Positions 39,751-52,255 of a DNA stretch of 64,000 nucleotides are shown piece after piece; the stretch's first letter is position 1; each line of letters begins with the position of its first letter. The stretch spans positions 24,719,437 to 24,783,436 of the forward strand of contig NC_059500.1 in NCBI RefSeq assembly GCF_018139145.2, read 5' to 3'. The translations under genes were made by a program, and so were the position numbers. The DNA comes from Gymnogyps californianus. Taxonomy: Eukaryota > Chordata > Aves > Accipitriformes > Cathartidae. The notes below the pieces were generated by a model, which was not told where the DNA came from, ran no database searches, and was given only the letters and a program-made list of their open reading frames with translations.

Positions 39751-40731
39751 TGTGGTAAGGATTTTTGGTTATTAATGAAGAATTATTGACAGAGTTTAGA
39801 AGTCTAACTCACAGGGAGGAACCATACCTATCCCTATACAAATCAGCAGTTAGCATAGGAAGGGCACTGTCCACTTTTTATGGAAATTAACACAGACCTA
39901 ACAAAAGCTTGCCATGACTAAGAACCTGGAATATCTTCCCAGGTTGCCAGCTTGGCTATTATTCTTTTAGGATTGCTTTCAGTGTTGCAAGAATTAAGAA
40001 GGGGGACTTCGTAGAGGCCAGGTTGAATAGCCTGTGGTACTATATGGGAGAAAACTGCTGAGAAGTCTTTACAATGTAGTTTATTAACGGTTACTTGGTA
40101 TTTTTCATGTGCTCAAAGAATGGTATTAAACAGCTGCATAGAACTCATTGCTTTTGCTCGAGCTTAAGTGGGTATTGATGTTTTGCATGAACAGGCACAA
40201 TTCACTGTAAGATGATTATTTGATTTAGGGATATCCACATGTTTACCAGAGGTTTAGTTTGTTGTAATGGGAGCACAAAACAGAAAGACTGTGAACTGTA
40301 ATCTTGACCTATCAGAAAAGATAAATGTGAGTCCCCCCAAAAAACTACACTTCTCTTTTTTCATCCTGTTACAGACCTGGAAATCCTGCTTTTTCAGAAC
40401 CAGTTGGTGTTGTCAGCACAGCAGTTTATACTGCTGACTGTAAGTCTGCTGGTAGGAGGTGCTGTCTGAGGACATAAATACAGTATTTCTCAGGTTTTGA
40501 GTCTGACGTATTTGAGGAAATTCCTGCTGGAAAAGGAGATAATGTAAAGAAACCAGTGTGACTATTCAGTTGCGTCCTGGAGAGTATTAGAGTCAATCAA
40601 AGGTTACTGTAGACAGTTCGGCTAATGGTTAGATTGCTTGCTTTTTTTTGAGGAAGTCAGCTGTTACTTTTGTTATTGTATCCCGGCTGGGGTAGCACAG
40701 TAATATTTAACTAGTAATACTCCAGAAATAC

Positions 40732-40770
40732 TTTTTTTTTTTTCCTTTTTTTTTTGTTTGTTTGCTTGGG
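40732..40770. repeat. T-rich tract
   Basis: Two long T runs separated by CC, then TTTG units. It reads as poly-A on the minus strand and could be a retroposon tail, but no matching element body is recognised next to it. Confidence 0.75.
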
Positions 40771-43700
40771 TTTTTTGCATCCAACACTTAAAATATATGG
40801 TATCTCTGTAAGCAGTCATAGCAGTAAAGACAAATCTCTTAACCAGCAGACTGACCTTGGCATAAGTGGCAAATTATACCATCTTGGAAATTCCAGGAAA
40901 GCACAGCGGACGTTCTGTCTATGCATTTACCAATGCAAATGTAAGGACGCTGTCAGCCTGATTTTAAAGTTGCCTCTATGTAAATGAGAATTGCTTCTTG
41001 ATGTTCACCAATGCACTTAATACTAATTCTTCTTCAGAGCATCCTTACAGTTGTGGGGAAGAAATTAGTTTCCATTTTAATGGCAACACTCTGTATTTCT
41101 GGGAGTTTCTGTTCTTCTGTTTGTAGTTACGGTGAAGACTGGACATCTCTTGCAATCACACGTTGTGTACCTTGTGTATCTGCTTGTTCAGGCAGCTGGT
41201 CATTTTGTACCCTTCTAATGCTACCTGTCTCACAAACTCCTTGGCTAAATCTCTATTTGGCTTCTTGACCAATACACATGGTACCTTTTTCTGTAGGACA
41301 AAATAAGACTATCCATACCTGAAAACAGATTATTTTGATTTTTCCACTGAGCAGAGTCTGCCATTGTATGAGAAGATCTTTCAGCAAAACCCCTATTTTG
41401 GTGGGTTTTTTCCCCTCATATCAATAACTTATATGCTGTAAAAGGCCTGGTTTGGATATATTCCCCCCTTGAATCTGTCAATAGTGGGACTCAAAGTCAA
41501 AGATTTGGCTTGGGGCAAAGACTGGACTTCAGCTTTAGAGAGTTGTGTGAGCTTGAGAGAAATGAGTAGAGCAGATTGATGGTAAGTCTTGTCATGCCAT
41601 ACTCAGCTTATACTGGTGGCAGTGGAGTCACTGTATTTACTCCGTAGGCTAAACTTTTGTTAAAAATTGTTTCTACTTGTGGAAATGGTTGACTTAAGTA
41701 GCAGATATTTTGCTTTGAAAGGGAAGACTGGTTTTGTCTTTCAGCAAGTGAAAAGAGGCCGTCTGTCTTTGACAGGTATTAGTTAATGCAGGTACTGCTG
41801 GTGTTTATGTTTTCCTATTGCTTTTTGAAGACATGAGGTCAGAAGATCCCTTTTGGAATTCTCGCTCCGGACATCCTGGATGTCTTCTTACCAAAAGCTA
41901 AAAAATGAAGATTAACTGAAGAACGTTATTAAAGGATGCTGAGGGAATTACGAACATTTTTAGTGTGTTAATTGCACTTTTCTTTTGGGGAAACATTGTT
42001 TATTGCCAGGTCCCCCATTAACCTTTCAATCAAGATCTGATCAGCATAAACACTGATGCTACTTTAACAGCAGTGGGCTCAGACATGCCGCTCTACTATG
42101 AATCCTGCTTTGATAGCTGGTTTACCAGAATTACGAGATGTTCTGAATGAAATCAAAGCAATTGGAAGGGTTTGGTAAATGTATACTTTAAAAAATATTT
42201 TTGTGTGATAACATTAGACAGCCAAGGAAGGTGACCTTTAAAAGGGAATTCATGCTTAGCCTAGTGTGTAGATTAAAGGACTGGTTTCTGCTAGAAAGCA
42301 TCAGAAGAATTAAGTGCTGGTCCTGCTAAAAAGAAAGCAGAAACAATCACCAGTGTCTAATAGATTTTGATGTTGGTAGTGTTCTTAGAATCCTGAAAGG
42401 GAGCGTTAAAAGCTGTTGAATAATTTGGGACTCGAGAGAAATCCGTGTAAGAAAATGAAGAGAGAACCCACAGAAGTGCTGGTCTCTATTGTTTGAGTTT
42501 TTCAAAGGGAATGAATGTCTTTCAGATAACAAGTTGAAAGATGATTTGGATTTATGTGCTTCAAAAATTCGAGTGCCATTAAGATCCTGATAGCAGCAGA
42601 AATATAAAAGAGAGGAGGATATACTATATATCTGCAACTTTGAAAGCTGTCTCCTGATCATATTGTATAAGGTGTTCACCCCTGTAGGAAGACCAGTGGC
42701 TTGTGTTGCTTTCTACTGAAGTACTGATTTTGGACGTTAGAAGAATGAGAGAGTGCCCACAGACAGAAGGGATGAGGGACAGGGTTTTCTTTCGTCTGTT
42801 TTTTTTTTTTTTCTTTCTCATCTAACATGCTCAACAACGGCCAGTTCCATTTTGTAGGAAAATAAATCATTTATTGAATGTTGTTATGTGATCATCAAAT
42901 CACAAACGTTAAAAAGATTGCTCAGTTAGACCTTGGATAAAAGACATCCAAGGAGCATTAGGAACTTGATAAGGCCATAGGTGACACACCTGCCTTAAGG
43001 GAAATGGTGACTAAATGTTCCATACTGGTGGCTCTGGATTACTGTAATTTTTAACATTTGTGATTCTTGTAAAAATCCCATTGCAACTTTCTTAAAAAGA
43101 AGTATTTAAATTCCACTGTTCTGCTGGAAGTACAATTGAATGAATTGCACACCGCCCTTTAAATGCTGATGGACCATTCATCATTCCGTGTTTTAAATCA
43201 GTTTTGATGTTCAACAGCTACAACTTAACATCTCAGAGGTGGCTGCACTTCAGTGGTGGGTGAGGCTCTTTGCAGCGGTACTTCACTGAGATGCTATGAG
43301 ATTAATAAGGTGAAGCATGTAGATTCCTTGGATGAAAGAACTCATAGAAGTGGATAGTATTATTAATAATTATCTGAGGACTTGTAACTCTGTAACAGTG
43401 TTCTAATTTGATTTCTGAGCAAACTGAAACCTGTTTAATGAGCTGTTGTGTTGGAAGTATGCGTTTTGTAACACGGAGCAGATGCCAACAGAAATGGAAA
43501 TAACGTAGCAGTGACATTTGGAATAATAGCGTTGTACTTCATTGGCTTCATGTCATCAGCATGTTAGTCTCCCTGTTCCTCAGACTAACTCACCAAGGCA
43601 GCACTTTCTCTGCTGATAACTATCTGTGTTATGATACAAACTGAGTATGTACGCATGCCTGCAACCATAGAGCAAAACCAAACTCCTTCAATGAAAAAAT

Positions 43701-46059
43701 GCTTCCATATGCTGAGCAATTTGCTGATGATCTTGTTTCATAAGTTAGTATTCAACATTCGACTCCATATTTTCATAAATATTTGGATTTAAAAGAAGCA
43801 AATTTTTTTCTAAGCTACCTAACCCTCTCATATTAGAGGAGGCTGTAAAATAGGAGAAAGTTAGGGAATTCTCAATAACTTCTTATTCCCAAGTAAGGCA
43901 TACTCTTCAGACAAGGTGGCCAAGACTCTGGGCTCAAAATGGCACATGCAGTTAATAGTCCTATCTCCAGGATTCTTGGCAAGTCAATATAAATAATGTA
44001 GAATAAGATTTTTCACAGTGTTCAGAAATGCATAGAAATGCTTTATTCGGAAAAATTACAGAAAAATCTTTTCAGACTTCCAAATGTTTCCACTTTCCTT
44101 CAGGAAAGCAGTAGGTCATCCTCAGATCTACATTATTGGCCAAATGAGATTTTTACTCCTCCAAAATCTCCCTGGCTTCCCTTTTACATCATGGGTATTT
44201 AATATTTAAAGTATCAAGTGGTATAGCCAGCTAGATATAGCACTGCTTTAGGGAATTAAGAATGGCTTGAAGGTGTATCAGAATCTCACTTGTGCCATAC
44301 CTCTATGCACAAAAGTAACCAGGCTCCTGATGATGGATATGGGGAATAACGTTGCTGTTGCTGATCTTCTGGGGGTGAAATGATCTTAATTATTTGAAGG
44401 ATAATCAGAATGGCAGTATATTAATCAATTTAAAGAGCGCTGACAATTCACTCGTAGTAGCATTCAGAATGTGTTCAGGGAAAAATACACCAGAATGACT
44501 TAATGTACATTATGTTTTAAGAGTTGTAGTTGGGGATATTGTGAAGATATGAGCTTGGATTTCTTTTTATGTGTTTTTTGACACAGCTGGTTTTAGTAAT
44601 ATTGGGTCATCTTCCTGTATCTTGACACCTATATCATTAAAAACTGCATGTGGACTACTTCTCTCTAATATTTTAGGGTTTTGCAGAAGACGTTCAGCTG
44701 TGAGGAATTGAAGAATGCACTATCCTACATCACAGAGCCCTGTATTGGGACTGAAGTCAGGATCCCTAGCAGCAGCTGCAGCAGGGCTTGCTGTCTGTAC
44801 ACATGTGAATGTATTTCTGCCTGAGAAATCTGGAGCAGAAATAAAGTAGCCGTAGGCTGAAAAAGGTGTTGTGTCTTTCTTCAGGATCCTGGGGACTGTA
44901 AAAGAATGCAACCTCTCCTCTTGAAGAGGGCTTAGTATTAACACCTCTCTCCTTCTGGCTAGTGATGCACAGAAAAGTCATGAACTTGTTTTTCCCCAGG
45001 GGAATGGAGTTATGTGTGCAGTTCCCATTTGGTACTTCATGGAGGTGGGATCTGACTTCCTTAGGTCCTTTCTGTAAACAGCATGAAGAAGTAGAAGAGA
45101 GGAATGACATGGTCAAAACTCCATAGGCACATCAGCAAGGTAGGAAATGTGTTTCTTTCTCAGAGAGAGGTGCAGAAGCAAAACATATGTTTGTTCAGAA
45201 GTGAAGGTATGTTCCAGTGAGGGTGACGACAGGGTTGTGTAGTTCAGACGTGAGCAACTGACATGGGTAGGTTATTGTTTAGCAATCTCTTTTCTCAAAT
45301 TTTCTTGTATTTCACAAGACTTTAAAAATTATTTTATTAGCAGCTGAATATAAGCAGGCAAATTATAATGCTACCGGAGTTTCAAATTAATAATGTGTAA
45401 GAATACATTTAAAGTATGTTTATAACAAGACAAAGATATTAATTGTCGAGCCAGTTGTCTGAAGCCTTGAAACATGGATATTATTTATTTTTCACCATTG
45501 ATAGTGCTGTCTCTCTTACCTGGGTCTCAGTGGAGTAATCTGTGTGGTCACAAGACTACCTCTGAGGAACAAAGTGTCTCCTTGACAGCTGTTCGGCGAT
45601 GTGCTGCGAAGTGCCCACATTGCAGCCCACACACTTTGCTGCAGTACTGAGTTTCAAACTTAAACTGGGATGAGTTTAGCTGTCTCCCATTGTAGCACTA
45701 AAAAATGCTGCCGACTAGGTAGCAGAAGCAACAGCCACCTCACAGCCTCGCAGTTTGTTGTAACTGGCTCCCATGTCTGTACAAAATGTGCCACTTCCAC
45801 CTTACAATAGGAGGGTGTTAGGTAGCTTTCACTGCTGACCCTTTCCCCCCGGCCCGAGCAGAGTGATCAGCCAGCACGGTTAGAAATTATTGCCAGAGAT
45901 GGGGTTTCTCATCTGTAGCGCTGCACTTGTGGTAGCTTTGCTTAGAAACATACATCAGTGCAACAGCATTTTTTGTTCATAGTCCCACTTGAAATACTCA
46001 GTGGCAGCTCAAGCAAAACTGTGTAAATTAGTCACTGTCACGTTTAGGCATTAAAAGTG

Positions 46060-46380
46060 GAATTAGTAATTTATATTAATCACAAATGTTTCTCCAGGTT
46101 TTATTAACAAGCAGATTGGCTGCCAAAATGCTTTCTGGAAGACATTTTTTTCTCCCAACTGCCACAGAAACAAAACAGTTATTATGGTCATTTAGATAAA
46201 GATTAACGGTTTCAGCAATTCATTTGAGGAAAACTGTACTTTACTATACATTCCACTTCAGCGCAGACTGTCACTGCCAGCATGATTTGTCGCCTCCTTG
46301 ATAAAATTATACAGTGGAGACACAAGATGGTGTAATTCATTTTAAGAGCAGAAACAGGTTAATCAGCAAAGCAGAATGAG
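46060..46380. promoter_or_regulatory. Candidate conserved non-coding block
   Basis: A 320-bp stretch with mixed words, few homopolymers and sites such as TTGGC plus TGCCAA at 46116-46126 (NFI-type half sites), TATTAATCAC near 46074 and GATTAACGG near 46201. It lacks repeat character. It reads like conserved enhancer DNA, but this judgement is by impression and cannot be proved from one sequence. Confidence 0.2.
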
Positions 46381-48751
46381 GTTAAAAAACAAACCAGACC
46401 CACATTTACTAATTTTTTGGCAAGTCCACATTTCTAGTAGGAGAAGTGAGATGTCTATCTAACTGCTGTTTTAGCACATTTTGATTCATTTTGTCTTCAT
46501 GCTTTCTTCTTTCTTTGCCCGCATCATGCCTTTTTTTTCCTCAGGATTGCTTCATGTGCCCTATCTAGATCTCCAGGAAAAAGTAGTACAGGCGACCGCT
46601 TCATATTCTGTGCATCTGCAAGTAGTTCTGTGGAATACTGCAGGAACGGTCCATGAACTCAGTACAGGGTGTGAAGAAATGACTAGAATGATAAGAAAGA
46701 GGTCAAAATGAATATTGCAGGATTTAAGAGCAATGCAGGGCAGACTGCCAATATGACCTTCACACTTTCATGTGTTTTGGACAGACAAAATCAATTTCCT
46801 AGCATGCTACTTTTTGAGCTTATCATGTTCCAAGGAATTAAAGAATAGATATGCTATATTTTGTTCCGTTATGGCTAGCTCCCTTTTTTCTTCCACTTTT
46901 GTGTTTTGGGATGGTATAAAATGAAGGAAATCGAAACACAAGTGAAAAGTCAGCTGTTTGCTACAAAGGAGACAAACAAGGGTTGAAGGAGAAAAAAACT
47001 CATTACAGAGAGATTAGAAAATTAATTGATTGGTGGCTCTGACAGTTCCCATTGGATGTCTAAGGATCCTGTAAAAAGAAAGTATAGTCTCAAACATAAC
47101 ATTTCTTCCTATTATTTCTTTCTCTTGCATAGAGACTCCTCTGAAGCGTCATTAGGTTCCAGTTATTGTCAATGAAATATTTCACAAGAAAAGGGCATGA
47201 TAAAGTCAGTAGAGGTAGTGTTATTCCCCTAAGAAACTTACTATGGCTAATACTCAAACTGTAATAGGGAAGGCTTCTGTTCAGCATCAAACTTAAGAGA
47301 TTTCTGCAGGGATGATTCTGTTTCATGGAGGTTTTGGAACTCCTGTGACACGGAGTTAATGTGCCCTCTCTTTCCTCAAAATTAGTACGGGACAGCTGAT
47401 TAATTCAGTGGGGTCTGAGAACTTGATCATATCCATGGCTTAGTATAAGCATGTGTGAAACTTGCAGTGGATCTGTTTAGTAAAGGATCTATTACTAACT
47501 TTTTTTCCTAAGGCCGAGTGTTGGCTTAGAAGTACTGTTCTTTCAAAAAAGACAAAATATTTGTAACAGTGTTTTCTTCTCTACTGACTGACCTTTTTTC
47601 CTATATTTATCATGTATTTATTAGCAGCTATGTGTGTATGAATTGTATGCTCTTATATGTGCATATATATACACGTATATATAAAAAATAATAATATGAA
47701 GAAGTCACATATTGGTTAAATCTTTGATAAAAAATAATCGTTTTGTGTTAAAGGCTTTAGCTATTGTGATTATAAAAATGCTAATTTTGTCAAACTAAAA
47801 ATATGCATAATTTTAACTCCACTGAAAGTTAAGGTGTTTGTAGTATAAAATGCCAGTGAAGTGCCTCCTGGGCATTGTATTGTACTTTCACTAGATTATC
47901 ATTCTCCTCTATGGGCTGAGCTGACCAGTTGTTCTTTCTTGTCCTCGATGTGGCGTAACCATGCTATTGTCACTACACATCACTTAAGCTTTCCAAAATG
48001 AAAATGAGGTTAAAGATAAATTCAGCCCTAGTTTAGATAGGGGGCAGCTTGTGATACTTCTCAGGGTAGAGGTGTGACTATTGTCTCTTTAACTTTACTT
48101 CCCTGCTGTGCTTAGTTCCCCTTCCCTTCTTCCTGGTAACTAATGTGGTAATGGATGTGCATTAGAGGAGAAACATTCCCACTGAAATCTCTCCTGTTGA
48201 AGAAAATGGCAGAAGGAGCCATTCTCTCCAAATATGCTCCAGCTTCATTAAGGAAATATGTCCACTTTTCAGAAAGTTTGCCACCAAAATCCTTGGGATG
48301 CAAAATATAAAATACTCATTTTCACTGGAGTTCTCCAAACTATGTGTCATGCCATGCTAGTGCTGCCTTCTTAATTGAGGGAGAAACTGCCTTTTCCAGT
48401 AGCTTTGCAGTTACCTGGCACCTAATTCTGTGTAGTGGTCAGTGTTTGCTGTGAGGGGTGTTTTGAGGGCGCTGTGCACTCTCAGACCCTTGAACCACTC
48501 TGCTCGGCCACACCAGCTGCTTGTTCTCATCAGAAACAATGGCATTGCTTCTAACCAAATTATGGGATAATCTGGAAATCCAATAATCTGTTCTAGATTC
48601 TACACAAGTCTAAAAGATGTACATTAAGAGTTAGCTTGGGAAAAGCCCTTACAAAGGACTATCTAAGGAGAATATTTCTTAATATGCTAACCTAGCTGAG
48701 AAGAGATATTTTTGCCTAGGACTTTTTCATTTTAATGAACTAGAGAATATT

Positions 48752-48804
48752 TTGAGTCAAAAAGTAGTCTTGAGTCAAAAATAATCTTAAGACAAAAATA
48801 AATC
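48752..48804. repeat. Three imperfect tandem copies of a 17-18 bp unit
   Basis: Units TTGAGTCAAAAAGTAGTC (48752-48769), TTGAGTCAAAAATAATC (48770-48786) and TTAAGACAAAAATAAATC (48787-48804). Each contains TGAGTCA or a variant in the first two, which is also the AP-1 core TGAGTCA. This is a small minisatellite; a regulatory role for the AP-1-like cores is inference. Confidence 0.75.
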
Positions 48805-49557
48805 TCGTGGGGAACCTAGCGCCACATCTAAGTTTCAGGCAGAAAAGGAAGAGAAAATTTTTGGAACTGTATCGACTATGAGGATGAGGAACATAGTGCT
48901 TTAGAAATGTAAATTAAAATTACACATTTGGTACTTGTGTGAGTACAGCTGGATTTTCACAAGGATGTATGCCATTCCACAGAGTGCTTATGAACAGCAT
49001 ATGGTATTCTGTGTGCTAACATGTACATGTAAATCTGCAGTCCACCCTTACAAGTATGAGGTAAAATTATAAGCACATGTACATTCTACAAAGAAGTCAG
49101 CAATGAAAGCCACACAAATAAAACAGCAACAGAAGGTCCCACAAAATTGCCCTAGCTCTTCAGCAACTGTATTTTAGGCTGGAGAAAGAAGACCCTGAAA
49201 TAATAGCCTTCTGTGAGGGGAGGGGGGAAGAACGACTAAAAGTAGCGCTAAGTTTTTTTTCTGTGCCATTTCATGAAGAAACAGCTGGTTTTATTTGTAG
49301 GCATGGTTTTGCTTCAAATTTGAAAAGTAAATAGAGATTGTGTGTGTACATTGGATGCTAAAAATTACTAATTTGATTAACTGGACTTTGAAAAAAAATT
49401 CTGATAATTGTGCACACAGATTACTTGATCATCATGGTCTTTTTTGACTTGACCATCAGTGAAAATGACATTGATTTTGGTGCGTCTACATTTAAGTAGA
49501 ATCTTTATCTAGGCTTTAGGGGACTGATCTGAAATGCACCTGAACACACAAATTTTC

Positions 49558-49581
49558 AAAAAAAGAAAAAAAAAAAAAAAA
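49558..49581. repeat. Poly-A-rich tract
   Basis: Seven A, one G, then about seventeen A. It could be a retroposed tail on the + strand, but the sequence upstream shows no recognisable coding or repeat body and no clear target-site duplication. Confidence 0.75.
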
Positions 49582-52228
49582 GACAACCCACCTAAACCTG
49601 GGGTAGATATAGTGTCTGTAATTTATTCTGTGTAAATTGCACATATGCATCTTCAATCGTGTTCTTCCTTGATCCCAGTCCAAAAGTAGGTAAAATAAAT
49701 AGATTCCATATTACAGGCCATATGTCAGAAGTGCTTAGCATTCCCAATTAGAGTCATAATTTTAGAAGTACTTAGCTGTCACTTAGGTATCCAAATAGTT
49801 GGCCTAATTTCTAAAATGCTTTGCATGTGAAGCACTGAGTTCTTCTGAAAATGTGATCTCCATTGTGGATTGTAAACATCTTGGAAGCTTGTTAGTAGGT
49901 TCTTTTGAATAGTATGTTTGTATTTTACCAGTTTTTTTTGTTTTGTTTTTGTTTTTTAAGTGCAAATACAATATTCTGAGCAACTTGAGCCCCATTTCTG
50001 CTCTCCCGTAATCAAGGGCTAAGATAGTCTAGTATTGTTAGCTGTTTCTTCCTTTTTAACACAAAGTGCAACTGTTAACTTAGAAACACGTAAAAGAGTC
50101 ATTGTAGTGTTGATGTGGGTGGAAACTGACTTGAAAGTACAAGGTTTCTTTTACGTTTAACTGGTGTTTTAAACAGCTGTCTCTCAAGAGCAAGTGTGTG
50201 TCTCTAGACAGGTAATGCTTTAATCAGATGGAAACATCTAGATGGAGAGACCAGTAACAGAGGGAGCTGGAGCATTGGGCTGTCTTGGCCTTTTGCTCAG
50301 GTGCCACCAGAGACCTGCCATGCTCCTCAGAGGTGGTGGGAGCAGGGCTCGTACGCTTTCCTGGTATGAAGGTGCTCCACTACTCAACAATGGGATTTCC
50401 TGTAGGCCTTTTGTCTTAAGTTGTGTAGCAGAGCTCTGACATTGAACTGATGGGATTTTTTTTGTGAGCCCGTAGATGGGTATTTTATCAGCAGTCATGT
50501 CTCAGGTGGGAAAATTTTAAAGAAAAGTAATTTAAAAACCGCTCCTTTGTCATGAGGCGCTAACGACTGTGATCTGTGGATACAGCCATATGAACCTCCT
50601 TCTCCCCCAAGCAAGTGCACACAATTTCTATAAATGGAGCTGATGGAAACTTGTCTTTACAAATGCCATCACCTTCCATTGGAGGTGGCTCCCACATATC
50701 ACTGCTGAGGCTTGGGCTGAAAAGCAGACCTAATGAAGGAGTTTTCCAGCCCTTGGTGCATCTGTGGCACTTGGTGTCCCTGCTGTGCTGCATAACACAC
50801 CGGCCATTTGTTGGTAAGTTCGTATTTCACACTGCAGGGAATTGAAATGATTGAACAGACAGGAGAAGAGTTTTATTTGCAGTAGCCTGTGTATCCCTAG
50901 ACTCTGATTTGGCATAAAACATCTGCTTCATGATCTGTTTCAAGGCCAGTTCCCTTCCGCCTAAAAAGGTTACGACTTCAGGCAAGCTGTGCCTTCACTG
51001 GCAGGGGGAGATTTGCCTGAAGACTTGATTTAGTCAGAATCAAAGCATCCTGCCACAGAAATCCTTTTTTTTCAATTACTTCTGAAAAAGCAGCCAGACG
51101 GTAAATGTATTAACATATTAAACAGTGAGTAAAGGAGGCCCCTGACTTCTGTTGTATGTTTTTTTGTGAGAAGTTGATATAAATCATATCTTTGTGTATG
51201 TGTGCATGTGTGGCTAGGAATAAACATTCGCTATTGTTTTGACAGTAAGAGAAGTGACAGATACTCTACATGTACCTGCTTAATGAGCAGAGTCAGTAAG
51301 TAAATCTATTGGTTTCAGCTACAGTTTATGCATATTTTCAATTTGCAAAGTTAATTGGTGTAATATTGATGTAGTTTTTGTTAAAGTCTTAGGAAATAGG
51401 CCCTACAAGATGCAATATTTGGAGATAAATTGATGCATTAAATCTTTTTTTTTATTCATGGTAGGGACGTACTTTCAGGGGTTTTTGTCTCCTACCAAAA
51501 AAGTCAATTTTTGAAAAACTGATACAGATTTTTTTGCAGAAGTGTCATCTTGATCCACACTTACATATGTACAAATAAAATCCATATTCCTTCTTGCAAT
51601 AACATAGTTAGATTCAACCTTTATTAGAGTGAGTAGCATATTACCATCTATGTACTTCACTGCCATTGATGCACAGTCTTTGCAATGTATGGCTATTTTT
51701 CCTCCTCAGAAAAAATCCTTTCTCTAGCTTAAAAAATATAGTAATTGAATATTTGCATATCTCCAAGGAGCCATGCGGGTTAAACTCTGCATTCATCTTC
51801 TGCAGTTCTTAGGCTGCTTTTGGTTTAAGAGTAAGAACTATTGCTTTTATGAAGTGCCTTTTTCTATAAAGTCAAAACCTCACAGCAGTGCACAGAAAGC
51901 CAGTGCTATAAAGGAGCTAAGTAGAGTCTTTAATAGAGCGAGCTAGGTTGTAAGTGTTTTTGTTCCTATGGAGCAGATAGATTTGGTTCCATCTGTTCCA
52001 TATTCATAACAAAGGAGCTCACTTGCAGGAGGACTGACTTCCCGGGAGTAGCATGGTAATGATCTTTTCACCACAGATTGAAAGGATCTGAAAATGGTCA
52101 CTTCAGCACAGCAGAAAGCAGCTAGCACTGATAGCACTTCAGACCTGCTATTTTTCTGCAGCTCTGTTTCAAGATGCATGTTTTTTCTGAATAAAACAAA
52201 ACAAAAGCATAAACCTTGATCTCCTCCT

Positions 52229-52255
52229 CCCCCCCCCCCCCCCCCCCCCCCCCCC
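52229..52255. repeat. Uninterrupted 27-base C homopolymer
   Basis: Twenty-seven C in a row preceded by CTCCTCCT and followed by GTCAG. The complementary G run is a strong quadruplex former and the C strand can form an i-motif. The exact length is doubtful, because long G/C homopolymers are error-prone in sequencing. Confidence 0.9.

Larger units (their letters stand above)
39751..52228. other. Intronic stretch, no gene recognised
   Basis: AT-rich intron with T-rich tracts at 40732-40770 and 42799-42811, a candidate conserved block at 46060-46380, alternating TA/CA sequence at about 47655-47686, a threefold imperfect repeat at 48752-48804 and an A-rich tract at 49558-49581. GC-richer patches near 44690-45120, 45580-45650, 50230-50470 and 50570-50800 have overlapping open frames but no recognisable protein. 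Confidence 0.55.

Noticed and set aside
49558..49581. Processed pseudogene ending in poly-A
   Set aside because: No coding body, 3' UTR signal or flanking duplication could be recognised upstream of the tract.
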